This document shows, in pieces, positions 34,771 through 44,474 of a stretch of DNA of 64,000 nt (positions are counted from its first letter, which is position 1; every line of letters starts with the position of its first letter). Origin of the DNA: Pedobacter antarcticus (GTDB lineage Bacteria > Bacteroidota > Bacteroidia > Sphingobacteriales > Sphingobacteriaceae). The notes beneath the pieces were generated by a model. The model searched no databases. It was not told the DNA's origin and saw only the letters and a program-made list of their open reading frames with translations. The position numbers and the translations under genes are program-made. The stretch is from positions 124,001 to 188,000 of the forward strand of contig NZ_FONS01000006.1 in the NCBI RefSeq assembly GCF_900112985.1. The letters run 5' to 3'.

Positions 34771-37161
34771 TTATTCGTTTTTAAGGGCATTAACCGGATT
34801 GGCCATGGCTGCCTGATAAGTTCTTAAACTGACTGTCAGCACCGTAATCAGTAACGAAATAATCATGGCAACCATAAACGGCCAGATATTTAAATCTATC
34901 CGGTAAGCGTAACCAGAAAGCCACCGGGACACCAGCATATAAGTTATTGGCCAGGCAACCAGATTTGCAAGCAAAATGAGTTTAATAAATGAGCTATTGA
35001 GCATACTAACCAGCTCTACTGTAGTGGCACCCAACACTTTCCGGATAGCCAGTTCTTTTGTTTTCTGGGTTGCAACAAAAGAGATCAATCCAAATAAACC
35101 CATAAATGCGATAAAAATTATAACTCCTGCAAATATCTTCAGTAAAGTTCCCATAATTACTTCACTTTCATAATATGCGCGAATATGGTCATCCAGAAAA
35201 GACGATGAATATACATAGTTCGGGTAATAGCTGTTCCAGATTGCTTCTATTTGAAGCATAAGCGTCGAAATCTGCCTGGTGTCCATTTTCACCGCAAGTT
35301 CAGACATGCTGTTCTTTGCGTTATACAGCACAATCGGCGAGATGCCCTCTTTCAGACTTTTATTAATGAAATCTTTGACCACTCCAACAATTGGCACCTT
35401 TTTCCCCATTAATGTGATATGTTGCCCGATAGCGTCTTCCGGTTTAACAATATTTAGCTTGCGCATGAGTGTCTCATTGATGACGAGTTCTTTCAAGGTG
35501 TCACTCTTTGACAATGACCGGCCCGCCAGAACGGATAAGCCAAATGTTTTGAAGTAGTCTTCATCGCCAGCCTTGGTATTGACCATAAAGTCCATATCCC
35601 TGGAACTGTTATAAGAAAAATTGGATGTTTTGTTATCTGAAGACGAGGGCCCGAAACTACATAGGCTCACAGCCGATACTCCGGGAAGAGCTGCAACCCT
35701 TGCTTTAATGATCTCAAACTTGCTGACACTGAGACTGTCATTCGGGAGATAAGCCATAGCTATTGCCGAAGAATTGAACCCCAGGGGTTTCTCCCGCATA
35801 TATTTCATTTGCTGCAGAATAATCAGCGTGCCAGCTATCAACACTACCGTAATCGCAAACTGCACAACCACTAATACCTTACGCAGACTGCCACCGCCGG
35901 AATTTCCGACATTCACCTTGTTCTTCAACGCCAGCACCGGGTTAAACCCTGAAAGTACCACAGCTGGATAAACTCCTGCCAGAAGCCCCACAAACAGCAC
36001 GAGCAGTAACATAAAACCAATCAGAGCTGGCTGGTTTACCGGGCTAAAGCTTAACTGATCTTCAAACAGTCCTGATAAAGCAGGCAGGGCAGCTTCGGTA
36101 ATGACGCAGGCCAGCAACAGGGCAAAAAAACTAAGCGTAATGGTTTCCGTAAAAAACTGAGTCAGTAGTTCTCTCCTGTTCCCACCGATTACTTTTCTTA
36201 TACCCACTTCCTTTGAGCGTCCGATCGCCTGCGCGGTAGCCAGGTTTATAAAATTAATACAGGCCGTGAGCAGCAGCAGTAAACCAATAGCCGCTAACCC
36301 GTAAATATCGCGCATACTGGTATTCTTCCCTGCAAAATTCCCATATCTTTCATCTACATGAATATCAGAAAGCGACTGAAAAAAATGGCTCTCTTTGACA
36401 TCACTATCTGCTGAATAATATTTTTTTATAAATGCCTGCATCGTTCCTGACAGATCTGCGGGCTTCACACCGTCTTTCAGCAAAACGTAACACTCCGAAC
36501 CAGAAGATACTGATCCCCATTCCTTAAGCTGACGATGTTTATACCCTGAATAAGCGAGTACTATCTGAACCGGGTTACTGGATGTTTCCGGCTGATCCTC
36601 AAATACACCACTAACCTTTAGCTGATTAACTTGTTTGAAGACAATGGTTTTACCGATAGCCTGCTGCCAGTTTCCGAAATATCTAATTGCTGTTTTCCGG
36701 GAAATAGCTACCGTATTAGGCTCAGTCACAGATTGCTCAGGTGTGCCGGCAAGCCATTTATAATTAAATATTTTAAAAAAGGAAAGGTCCGTATAGAATA
36801 CCGTTTCATCCGTCTTCATCTTAACACGCCCGGCTTCATCCATTACCTGTATCACACCGCCGCCACGCTGTAAAGGAGCAACTTCCTCCAATTGTGAAAA
36901 ATCATTCCGCATGGCATAAGCTAGAGGCTTAGGCACACCATTCTGAAATTCTTCACCATCGGAATATTTCCAATAACTAACAACCCGGTAAATCCGGTCT
37001 TTGTTAGTATACTGCTGGTCAAAACTCAGTTGATAACTGATAAAAATATAGATCAGAATACATCCAGCCATCCCTACCGACAAGCCTGCAATATTGATAA
37101 AAGTATATCCTTTGTTTTTCCAAAGATTCCGCAGGGCTATTTTAAGATTCAATCTGAACAT
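34771..37161 (-). CDS. FtsX-like ABC permease (MacB type)
   Basis: A 796-residue permease of the Bacteroidota double-FtsX type: a first membrane helix at about 20-41, a periplasmic domain, a three-helix FtsX block near residues 285-420, a second periplasmic domain and a terminal FtsX block near 670-790. Contains the family motifs RSKEVGIRKVIGGNRREL and KTKELAIRKVLGATTVEL. It starts with MFRLNLKIALRNLWKNKGYT, almost the same text as its neighbour at 37183-39549, and the DNA there is nearly identical. Probable substrates are lipoproteins, peptides or drugs; none is established. Confidence 0.9.
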   Translation of the reverse strand: MFRLNLKIALRNLWKNKGYTFINIAGLSVGMAGCILIYIFISYQLSFDQQYTNKDRIYRVVSYWKYSDGEEFQNGVPKPLAYAMRNDFSQLEEVAPLQRGGGVIQVMDEAGRVKMKTDETVFYTDLSFFKIFNYKWLAGTPEQSVTEPNTVAISRKTAIRYFGNWQQAIGKTIVFKQVNQLKVSGVFEDQPETSSNPVQIVLAYSGYKHRQLKEWGSVSSGSECYVLLKDGVKPADLSGTMQAFIKKYYSADSDVKESHFFQSLSDIHVDERYGNFAGKNTSMRDIYGLAAIGLLLLLTACINFINLATAQAIGRSKEVGIRKVIGGNRRELLTQFFTETITLSFFALLLACVITEAALPALSGLFEDQLSFSPVNQPALIGFMLLLVLFVGLLAGVYPAVVLSGFNPVLALKNKVNVGNSGGGSLRKVLVVVQFAITVVLIAGTLIILQQMKYMREKPLGFNSSAIAMAYLPNDSLSVSKFEIIKARVAALPGVSAVSLCSFGPSSSDNKTSNFSYNSSRDMDFMVNTKAGDEDYFKTFGLSVLAGRSLSKSDTLKELVINETLMRKLNIVKPEDAIGQHITLMGKKVPIVGVVKDFINKSLKEGISPIVLYNAKNSMSELAVKMDTRQISTLMLQIEAIWNSYYPNYVYSSSFLDDHIRAYYESEVIMGTLLKIFAGVIIFIAFMGLFGLISFVATQKTKELAIRKVLGATTVELVSMLNSSFIKLILLANLVAWPITYMLVSRWLSGYAYRIDLNIWPFMVAMIISLLITVLTVSLRTYQAAMANPVNALKNE

Positions 37162-37182
37162 ATCTTAGGTTTTAAGGTTTTT

Positions 37183-39549
37183 CTATTCGTATTTAAGTGC
37201 GTCGACGGTATTAGCGCGGACAGCTTTAATAGACTGCATACTAATTGTTAGCAGCGCAATGCATACAGATAGCACCAAAGCAATAAAAAAGGGAATTAAA
37301 GTTAATTCAATCCGGTAACTGTAACCTTCAAGCCAATGCTGGATAATCAGATAGGCTAGCGGAAAGGCAATGAGATTGGCGATTCCAACCAAGCGCATAA
37401 AATCTTTATTGAGCAGTGTTAATATCTGTATGGGATTTGCACCCAGCACCTTGCGGATACCGACTTCCTTTTTTCTATGTTCTGCCATATATAATGCCAG
37501 TCCGAATAAACCAAGGCAAGAAATGAAAATGGAAAAACCGCCAAACCAGTTAGCAATGGTGCCAAGTACTTTCTCATTCTGAAATTTCGCTTCAAAATTA
37601 TCATCGGCAAATTTCACAACCGGTGGAAAACCAGGTTCGATGCTTTCCATCACCGCATTAATCTTTTGCAGGGCAGCATTTACTGGTATTTTCGAATCCA
37701 GACGAACAAGAATATAATTGACTTCCTCCAGATTATAATATATAATCATGGGGTCTACTTTCTTATAGGGTGACTGTATAACAATGTCTTTAACCAAACC
37801 TATAATTTCAAGGTTAGTCCCACCCCAGTTGATAATAGATCCTACCGGTTTTTTAAGGCCCATCGCCTTTGCTGCTGCACTGTTAATGATGATGTTGGTA
37901 GAATCCGCGTGCTTTGGAGAAAATTCTCTTCCATCTATCATTTCAGCTCCAAGGGTAGCCACCAGGTCATAGCCTGTACTTCTGAAGTCAAAAAGAGTTC
38001 TATCATTCGCACTTTTACCCGGCCATCTGACATCGAATGTGTTATTTCCACCATCAGTAATACTCATGGAGAAAAAACTCACTTGTTTTGCCGCACCGGA
38101 CTGCAACAGCTTATCTTTAGTAAGCATTAATCGTCCGGCATTTTTAAGCATATTTCCCTGAACCTGTATTTCTACCAGCTGGTCTTTCTGATAACCAACC
38201 GGTTTATTCTTTATAAAGTTCAACTGCTGATAAATCACAATACTGCAGATCATCAGGCACACCGCAAACACAAACTGCGAGACAACTAGAATCTGCCGGA
38301 CAGAGATAGCAGATTTACTACTTTTGCCAATTCCTTTCAATACAATCACCGGTTCAAAAGAAGACAGATAAAATGCCGGGTAACTGCCCGAAACAATACC
38401 GGTGAATAGAGTTAAGCCAATAAGCAAAACCCAATACCGCAAGTCATTGTAATTAACCTCCAGTCCGGTACCCAGCAACCGGTTAAAATAAGGCAGTGAT
38501 AATTCTATGCACACAATTGCCAACAGCATTCCGCAAACAGACATCAATAATGATTCGAGCAAAAACTGACTGATCAGGGCTTTTTTTGATGCCCCGATTG
38601 TCTTCCTGATCCCGACTTCTTTTCCTCGTTTCTCAGACCTGGCTGTTGAGAGGTTCATAAAGTTGACACAAGCGATCAGTAAAATGCAAAATGCAAGCAA
38701 AAGAAATATCTTAACCTGAGTAATCTTTCCACCGACTTGTTTCCCGTTTTCAAAATTATTGTACAGGTGCCATTTTGCGATTGGATACAGGGTAAATTCT
38801 GAAACTTTATCGGACTCATGTTTATTGTAAAGCTGCCTTACCTGTGCATCTGCTTTTGTAAATAAATCTGTACTTTCCAACTGCACGAGTGTCATGCAAA
38901 AATTGTTATTCCAGCTTTGGTTCTTAAAGAAAGGATCTTGTTTTTCCAGCAAGCTCCATGGTAAAAGATAATCGAATGTGATTGACGTATTTTTCTGAAG
39001 ATCCTCTATTACTCCAGTGACCATTAAAGCATCTTTCTTATCCAGTGTAACTGTTTTTCCAATCGGATCTTCTTCAGCAAAAATACTTTTCGCTAAAGAC
39101 CGGGTTAATATAACTGCATTAACCTGAGCCAATGCTGAAGAAGCACTACCAGAAATAAAATGATAACCTTGAATTTTCAGGAAGTCAGGATCCACGTAAA
39201 CCCCGGTCTTTCTAAAACTACTCTGCCCTTCTGTAATTAGCCCATCCTTTGGATAACCGAATCTTGCAGCCCGGTACACTCCAGGTATATTCTGCTTTAC
39301 TTCTGCTGCAAATGCGCCTGGTGTAGTCGGGTGGCTGAATATTCCTGCACTGGTCTGCTGATGATTATAAACCAGATAGGTCTTCTCAAAATCCGGCGCT
39401 TGTTTATCATAACCCCACTCATAGGACACATATAAAAGCAGGATAATACAACTTGCCAGCCCAAGTCCAAGTCCTCCAATGTTGATAAATGTATATCCTT
39501 TGTTTTTCCAAAGATTCCGCAGGGATATTTTGAGATTTAATCTGAACAT
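37183..39549 (-). CDS. FtsX-like ABC permease (MacB type), second copy
   Basis: A 788-residue permease, paralog of the adjacent gene, with the same double-FtsX layout (EKRGKEVGIRKTIGASKKAL and HRKKEVGIRKVLGANPIQI). It begins five bases after the ATPase gene 39555-40253 and ends 21 bases before the second permease gene. The two permeases may form one heteromeric transporter or two separate ones. Confidence 0.9.
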   Translation of the reverse strand: MFRLNLKISLRNLWKNKGYTFINIGGLGLGLASCIILLLYVSYEWGYDKQAPDFEKTYLVYNHQQTSAGIFSHPTTPGAFAAEVKQNIPGVYRAARFGYPKDGLITEGQSSFRKTGVYVDPDFLKIQGYHFISGSASSALAQVNAVILTRSLAKSIFAEEDPIGKTVTLDKKDALMVTGVIEDLQKNTSITFDYLLPWSLLEKQDPFFKNQSWNNNFCMTLVQLESTDLFTKADAQVRQLYNKHESDKVSEFTLYPIAKWHLYNNFENGKQVGGKITQVKIFLLLAFCILLIACVNFMNLSTARSEKRGKEVGIRKTIGASKKALISQFLLESLLMSVCGMLLAIVCIELSLPYFNRLLGTGLEVNYNDLRYWVLLIGLTLFTGIVSGSYPAFYLSSFEPVIVLKGIGKSSKSAISVRQILVVSQFVFAVCLMICSIVIYQQLNFIKNKPVGYQKDQLVEIQVQGNMLKNAGRLMLTKDKLLQSGAAKQVSFFSMSITDGGNNTFDVRWPGKSANDRTLFDFRSTGYDLVATLGAEMIDGREFSPKHADSTNIIINSAAAKAMGLKKPVGSIINWGGTNLEIIGLVKDIVIQSPYKKVDPMIIYYNLEEVNYILVRLDSKIPVNAALQKINAVMESIEPGFPPVVKFADDNFEAKFQNEKVLGTIANWFGGFSIFISCLGLFGLALYMAEHRKKEVGIRKVLGANPIQILTLLNKDFMRLVGIANLIAFPLAYLIIQHWLEGYSYRIELTLIPFFIALVLSVCIALLTISMQSIKAVRANTVDALKYE

Positions 39550-39554
39550 GTCAT

Positions 39555-40253
39555 TTAAATAAGCTGTTCGTTCTGTGCTTTATTGATTTTTTCGGAGATC
39601 ACATGCCCATCTTTCAGATTAATGATCCTGTTAGAGAAACTGGCGTCATGTGAAGAGTGCGTAACCATTACGATCGTTGTCCCCTGATCATTTAATTCGC
39701 ATAAAAGTTCCATCACTTCATTTCCATGCGTACTATCAAGATTACCTGTTGGCTCATCGGCAAGAACTAATTTTGGTTTAGTAATCAGAGCCCGGCCCAC
39801 AGCTACCCTTTGCTGCTGCCCACCACTCAGTTGCTGCGGAAAATGTCCGCCCCGATTTACAATGTTCATGCGCTGCAGCATTTCATCCACCAGTTTTTTT
39901 CTCGTACCGGCAGGGACTTTATTGTAAATTAGTGGTAACTCTATATTCTCTGCGACAGTCAGCTCGTCAATCAGATTAAAGTTCTGGAAGACAAACCCCA
40001 TATGCTGCTTGCGAAATACGGATCTCGCTTTTTCATTCAAAGTCAGTAATTCAGTCTCCATGAATAAATAACTACCACTCTCTGGTTTATCCAGCAGCCC
40101 CATGACATTCAGCAAGGTAGATTTACCGCAGCCTGACGGCCCCATGATAGACACAAACTCGCCCGTGCTGACATGCAGGTTAATTCCGTTTAATGCCGTC
40201 GTTTCTACTTCTTCAGTCTGATACACTTTCTGCAGATTAGTTAATTTGATCAT
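39555..40253 (-). CDS. ABC transporter ATP-binding protein (MacB/LolD-like)
   Basis: A 232-residue ATPase with Walker A GPSGCGKST, signature LSGGQQQRVAVG, Walker B LVLADEPTGNLDST and H-loop VMVTHSSHDA. It lies 16 bases after the adaptor gene and five bases before the first permease, placing it inside the export operon. The complete set of motifs suggests an active enzyme. Confidence 0.94.
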   Translation of the reverse strand: MIKLTNLQKVYQTEEVETTALNGINLHVSTGEFVSIMGPSGCGKSTLLNVMGLLDKPESGSYLFMETELLTLNEKARSVFRKQHMGFVFQNFNLIDELTVAENIELPLIYNKVPAGTRKKLVDEMLQRMNIVNRGGHFPQQLSGGQQQRVAVGRALITKPKLVLADEPTGNLDSTHGNEVMELLCELNDQGTTIVMVTHSSHDASFSNRIINLKDGHVISEKINKAQNEQLI

Positions 40254-40269
40254 ATCTGTATGCTATTTT

Positions 40270-41514
40270 TTATTTCTTGATTTCTACTACTTCGTAATCT
40301 TTAAACTGTTCATAGGTTGAAGTAATTACTTCTTCTCCTTTTTGCAATCCTTCCAGAACTTCATAGTACTGGTAATTTTTGCGTCCTGTTTTGATATTTC
40401 TTTTTTGCGCCTTTCCATCAATAATCACAAATACCCAGCTGCCGCCTGTACTTTGGAAAAACTGTCCTTGCGGTACCAACAAGGATTTGCTATTCGCAGA
40501 TAAAGTTAGTTTTACTTGTAAAGATAACCCTCTGCGCAATTCTTCCGGCGACTTTCCTTCAAATACCAGTTCGACCTGAAATTGTCCGGCAGTGACTTCA
40601 GGAATAACCTTACTCACCTTTAAACGGTAGTTTTTTCCATTAAATTCACAATTTGCGCTTTGGCCTTCTTTGACCCTGTTAATATAATACTCGTCTACGC
40701 CGGCTTGTAATTTATAGCCTTGAAGTACATCTATTTTACCGAGCATTTCATTGACGCTATAAGACTTACCAATAACGGGATCATAAGAGGACAGCATACC
40801 AGAAACCGGTGCTTTAATGGTCATATTTTCTATATTCTGACGAATGGTTTCTAAACTCTCATTCATTCGCTTAACCGATATATCTATTTGCTGGAGCTGC
40901 ATCACACGACTTTGATTCTCCTGTTTGACAGCCACTTCCATGATCTTTCTGCGGCCTAAATTATAATCATAATCTTGTTTGGAATCATTAAACTCTTCTT
41001 TGGTAATAACCTTTTTGGCCAGTAATGTACTGTCTATTCTATATTTCCGGGAAGCAGTACGAAGGTTGTTTTCAATAACCATCATTTCCTGTGTCATCAC
41101 GCGTTGATTCTGTTCTAAATCCAGCCGTACTTTTCTAAGCTGATTAATCTGCTCGGTTATACTAGTCTCGCTTGAAGTGTATCCGGACAATGCGTTCGGA
41201 TTAGCAATCCGCAGCAATGGTGTGCCTTTAATAACTGAGGCACCATTTTCCGTGAAAATCTCTGCTACCGTCCCTCCTTCTGGTGAACTGACAATTACAG
41301 AGGTTAAAGGAACTACACTTGCATTGAGTAAAACAATATCTTCGAAATTGCCGAACTGGACCTTACTGATAATCAGCTTGTCTGCATCTGCAGCATAGAC
41401 TTTGGTAAGCGACATCCGGTATACGTAAATTAGTAATACACCAAACAGTACGGCACCGGCAAGCATTCCTATCGTTTTCTTGGTCCATCTTTTTTTAGCA
41501 ACAATTCTATCCAT
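40270..41514 (-). CDS. MacA/HlyD-like periplasmic adaptor
   Basis: A 414-residue membrane-fusion protein. The N-terminal membrane anchor is at about residues 13-30. A barrel-sandwich half (VSSPEGGTVAEIFTENGASV), a long coiled-coil hairpin (about 120-230) and the matching half (MTIKAPVSGMLSSYDPVIGK) follow, then a beta-barrel domain and the closing VLEGLQKGEEVITSTYEQ. It opens the export operon and is preceded by a sigma-54 promoter. A TolC partner is not encoded in the operon. Confidence 0.9.
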   Translation of the reverse strand: MDRIVAKKRWTKKTIGMLAGAVLFGVLLIYVYRMSLTKVYAADADKLIISKVQFGNFEDIVLLNASVVPLTSVIVSSPEGGTVAEIFTENGASVIKGTPLLRIANPNALSGYTSSETSITEQINQLRKVRLDLEQNQRVMTQEMMVIENNLRTASRKYRIDSTLLAKKVITKEEFNDSKQDYDYNLGRRKIMEVAVKQENQSRVMQLQQIDISVKRMNESLETIRQNIENMTIKAPVSGMLSSYDPVIGKSYSVNEMLGKIDVLQGYKLQAGVDEYYINRVKEGQSANCEFNGKNYRLKVSKVIPEVTAGQFQVELVFEGKSPEELRRGLSLQVKLTLSANSKSLLVPQGQFFQSTGGSWVFVIIDGKAQKRNIKTGRKNYQYYEVLEGLQKGEEVITSTYEQFKDYEVVEIKK

Positions 41515-41572
41515 GAGTTCTTATTCTATACAAGGCAAGCTTTGATTGGTGTGCGCTTACGCTTGCTGCAAA

Positions 41573-41587
41573 GCACAGGATATGCCA
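41573..41587 (-). promoter_or_regulatory. Sigma-54 promoter of the export operon
   Basis: On the minus strand TGGCATATCCTGTGCT reads GG-N10-GC with the -24 TGGCA and -12 TGC elements, against the consensus TGGCAC-N5-TTGCW. It lies about 60 bases before the adaptor ATG, facing away from the divergent gene for an NtrC-type sigma-54 activator. Confidence 0.6.
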
Positions 41588-41660
41588 AAGCGAAATCAAC
41601 AAAATAAACAGCTGTATTTCAGCATCTTATCAAAAGATAGCATTTTTTAATGTTCGTTAT

Positions 41661-41687
41661 CGGACAGTCTTTGTACAGCAGCGGACA
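41661..41687. promoter_or_regulatory. CGGACA direct repeats, possible activator site
   Basis: CGGACA at 41661-41666 and again at 41682-41687, 21 bases apart, about 90 bases upstream of the sigma-54 promoter. The position suits an enhancer for the adjacent NtrC-type regulator. The boxes are short, so chance cannot be excluded. Confidence 0.3.
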
Positions 41688-41720
41688 ATTCTGCTAATTT
41701 TGATCAAAAAACGAATCCAT

Positions 41721-43091
41721 ATGATCCCGGCACATATTCTGGTCATTGATGATGATGACGACATTCTATTAAGCGCAAGGCTTTTATTAAAGCAGCATTT
41801 CAGCCAGGTTACGACCTGCAAAACTCCAAAAGAAATCAATGTGCTGCTGAGCCATCATGACATTGATATGGTTCTGCTCGATATGAACTATCAAAAAGGT
41901 GCCAGCGACGGCAGGGAGGGTTTATATTGGCTGGAGCACATTTTATCTATCGATAAAGACTATGTAGTTATTCTGATGACTGCTTATGGGCATGTAGAGC
42001 TTGCCGTCCAGGCTATCAAAAAAGGTGCAACCGACTTTATTCTGAAACCCTGGGAAAATGAAAAACTTTATGCAACGCTTTCTGCGGCCTTCAAGCTAAG
42101 ACAATCTTCCAGAAAGGTTAAAAAGCTGGAAAAAATAAACGGTTCGCTGCAAAAGGATCAGGCAAGAAAGTTCGAACATATCCTGGGTAATTCTCCCGCA
42201 ATCCGCCAGTTGCAAAACACACTCATTAAAGTGGCACCTACTGATGCCAATGTATTGATTCTCGGAGAAAATGGTACGGGAAAACAGGTTTTCGCCTATG
42301 AACTGCACCAGCAATCTTTACGCAAAAACCAGATATTTATGCATGTAGATCTGGGCTCTCTCCATGGGAATCTCTTCGAAAGCGAGTTATTTGGTTATGC
42401 CAAGGGCGCCTTTACTGACGCGCGGGAAGACCGGCCGGGACGCTTTGAACTTGCCGAGAACGGCACTTTATTCCTCGATGAAATCGGTAATCTGAGTTTA
42501 CCGCTGCAGGCTAAATTACTCTCGGTTCTTCAAAACAGAACAGTAACCAGATTAGGTGAAAGTAAACCCCGGAATGTAAATATACGCCTGATTACAGCGA
42601 CAAATATGCCGCTGGATGATATGGTAGCTAAAGGTACTTTCCGGCAGGATTTACTTTTCAGAATTAACACTGTCGAATTGATGTTACCGCCGCTAAATCA
42701 GCGTTCAGACGATATTATCTTACTGGCCACACATTTTCTGGCTTCTTTTTCTACAAAATATCACAAGCAGATTACCCAGATCAGCGATACGGCTGCAAAA
42801 GCATTACTGGCCTACCACTGGCCGGGTAATGTCCGTGAGCTACAGCATGTACTGGAAAGAGCAGTAATCATGACCGACGGCGATCAGATTACTGAAGAAG
42901 ATCTGCAATTAAACCCGCAGCGCTTTGGAAGTTCGGTACCGGCAGGAAAAGGTATGGATCTGGAAGACATGGAAAAAGCAATGGTCAGCAAAGCTATTGA
43001 GCACCACAAAGGAAATATCTCGCGGGCTGCTGCTGAGCTGGGGCTAACCCGGGCTGCATTATACCGGAGGATTGAGAAATTCGGACTATAA
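41721..43091 (+). CDS. Sigma-54-dependent response regulator (NtrC family)
   Basis: About 456 residues. Receiver domain first (ILVIDDDDDILLSARLLL; phospho-Asp in DMVLLDMNYQ), then AAA+ ATPase with Walker A GENGTGKQ, Walker B GTLFLDEIGNL and the sigma-54 contact loop GAFTDA, and a Fis-type helix-turn-helix NISRAAAELGLTRAALYRRI. The contact loop has Asp where the consensus GAFTGA has Gly. The ATG at 41721 (MIPAHILVIDDD) is chosen over an in-frame TTG at 41700. It is divergent from the export operon, which has a sigma-54 promoter, and co-transcribed with its sensor two bases downstream. Confidence 0.95.
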   Translation: MIPAHILVIDDDDDILLSARLLLKQHFSQVTTCKTPKEINVLLSHHDIDMVLLDMNYQKGASDGREGLYWLEHILSIDKDYVVILMTAYGHVELAVQAIKKGATDFILKPWENEKLYATLSAAFKLRQSSRKVKKLEKINGSLQKDQARKFEHILGNSPAIRQLQNTLIKVAPTDANVLILGENGTGKQVFAYELHQQSLRKNQIFMHVDLGSLHGNLFESELFGYAKGAFTDAREDRPGRFELAENGTLFLDEIGNLSLPLQAKLLSVLQNRTVTRLGESKPRNVNIRLITATNMPLDDMVAKGTFRQDLLFRINTVELMLPPLNQRSDDIILLATHFLASFSTKYHKQITQISDTAAKALLAYHWPGNVRELQHVLERAVIMTDGDQITEEDLQLNPQRFGSSVPAGKGMDLEDMEKAMVSKAIEHHKGNISRAAAELGLTRAALYRRIEKFGL

Positions 43092-43093
43092 TT

Positions 43094-44470
43094 ATGTTTT
43101 ATCAAAGATTTACTTTTCGAGTCATCGCCGGCCTGCTGCTCATAAACCTTTGTGTGATCCTTCTGATCTATCTGGTTATTACAACCCGGTTCTGGTTTAC
43201 GATAACCGGTCTTGCGATATTTACTACGCTGATGGTTTATACGCTGTATGGATACATGAACCAGCTCAATCAGGATATTAAAAGGTTCCGCACTGCCGTG
43301 AATACCAGGGATCATACTTTGGCATTTAGTAAAAAAGCGGCAAGAAGCAGTTTCCCGGAATTGTATGTTACGTTTGAGGAAATCCTTCGATCCCAGAAGA
43401 ACATCCAGCTGGAGCAGGACGCTTTCTTCCAGTTGACCCAGACAATCCTGCAGCAGATTCCTGCAGGTATTATTGTATTAAAGGAAAATCAGCAAGATGA
43501 AAAACCTGTTGAAATCAGTTTACTCAATACCGCAGCTGCCGATCTATTGCAGACTCCGTCTTATACCTATTGGCACCGGCTGGCGGAAAGAAATCCTGAG
43601 TTTGCAGCAGAAGTAGAGGCAGTCCGGCAAGGTGGAAAAAGGTTTGTTGCTTTAACTGTAGCTGATAAAAAGGTACAGCTCTCTCTGGAAGTTGTTCCGC
43701 TGCAGCTTTATCAGCATAATTACAGCATTATTTATTTTCAGAATATCAAAGATGAAATTGAGAGTAAGGAATCTGAGGCATGGAACCGCCTGGTAGGTGT
43801 AATCTCACACGAAATTTTGAACTCAATAACACCAATCTCATCTCTTTCTGACACTGTCAACTCTCTAATCGCTGACAAACAAAGTCTGAACGCAGAAGAT
43901 CTTGAAGATATCAGGCCTGCTATTCAAACGATTAGGAGACGTTCGGAAGGCCTGCTTGATTTTGTTAAAGACTACCGTTTAATCGCAGAACTTCCTGCTC
44001 CTGATCTAAAACCACTTGCTGTGGGTGAAACACTGCAGCATATTAAAGTATTAATGCATCCATTCGCGGCCGGAAAACAAATTCGTTTACAGATTGAACA
44101 AACTTCTGCCAAGATTACATTCTCAGCAGACCTGAAATTGGTAGAACAGGCTTTAATTAACCTGGTCACCAATAGTATTCATGCACTGGAAGGGATTAAG
44201 GACCCTCATATTCTGATCGATTATAAGCTGGAAGGCAGGAAAGTATATATCACGGTGACTGATAACGGAAAAGGGATCACTGCAGAACATATGGATAAAA
44301 TTTTCGTTCCATTTTTCAGTACCCGTAACCAGGGTTCCGGGATTGGCTTAACGATCACGAGAAATATCATGAAAATGCACTCTGGAACACTGGAGGTCAG
44401 TTCAATTCCGTTTCAACAAACTAGCTTTACACTGGTTTTTAATGCGATTGAATGGAAATCCGTAAATTAG
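43094..44470 (+). CDS. Sensor histidine kinase (NtrY/NtrB-like)
   Basis: A 458-residue kinase with two closely spaced N-terminal membrane helices (about 8-26 and 33-52) and almost no periplasmic loop. A PAS-like region follows (about 110-225), then the H-box VGVISHEILNSITPISSL and the ATP-binding G-boxes DNGKGITAEHMDKIF and GSGIGLTITRNIM. It should sense a membrane or cytoplasmic signal. The gene begins two bases after the response regulator gene, so it is its partner. Confidence 0.93.
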   Translation: MFYQRFTFRVIAGLLLINLCVILLIYLVITTRFWFTITGLAIFTTLMVYTLYGYMNQLNQDIKRFRTAVNTRDHTLAFSKKAARSSFPELYVTFEEILRSQKNIQLEQDAFFQLTQTILQQIPAGIIVLKENQQDEKPVEISLLNTAAADLLQTPSYTYWHRLAERNPEFAAEVEAVRQGGKRFVALTVADKKVQLSLEVVPLQLYQHNYSIIYFQNIKDEIESKESEAWNRLVGVISHEILNSITPISSLSDTVNSLIADKQSLNAEDLEDIRPAIQTIRRRSEGLLDFVKDYRLIAELPAPDLKPLAVGETLQHIKVLMHPFAAGKQIRLQIEQTSAKITFSADLKLVEQALINLVTNSIHALEGIKDPHILIDYKLEGRKVYITVTDNGKGITAEHMDKIFVPFFSTRNQGSGIGLTITRNIMKMHSGTLEVSSIPFQQTSFTLVFNAIEWKSVN

Positions 44471-44474
44471 CGGA

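Noticed and set aside
41521..41580. GCAAGC/GCTTGC inverted repeat between the divergent operons
   Set aside because: The arms are only six bases and about 25 bases apart, too weak to call a site.
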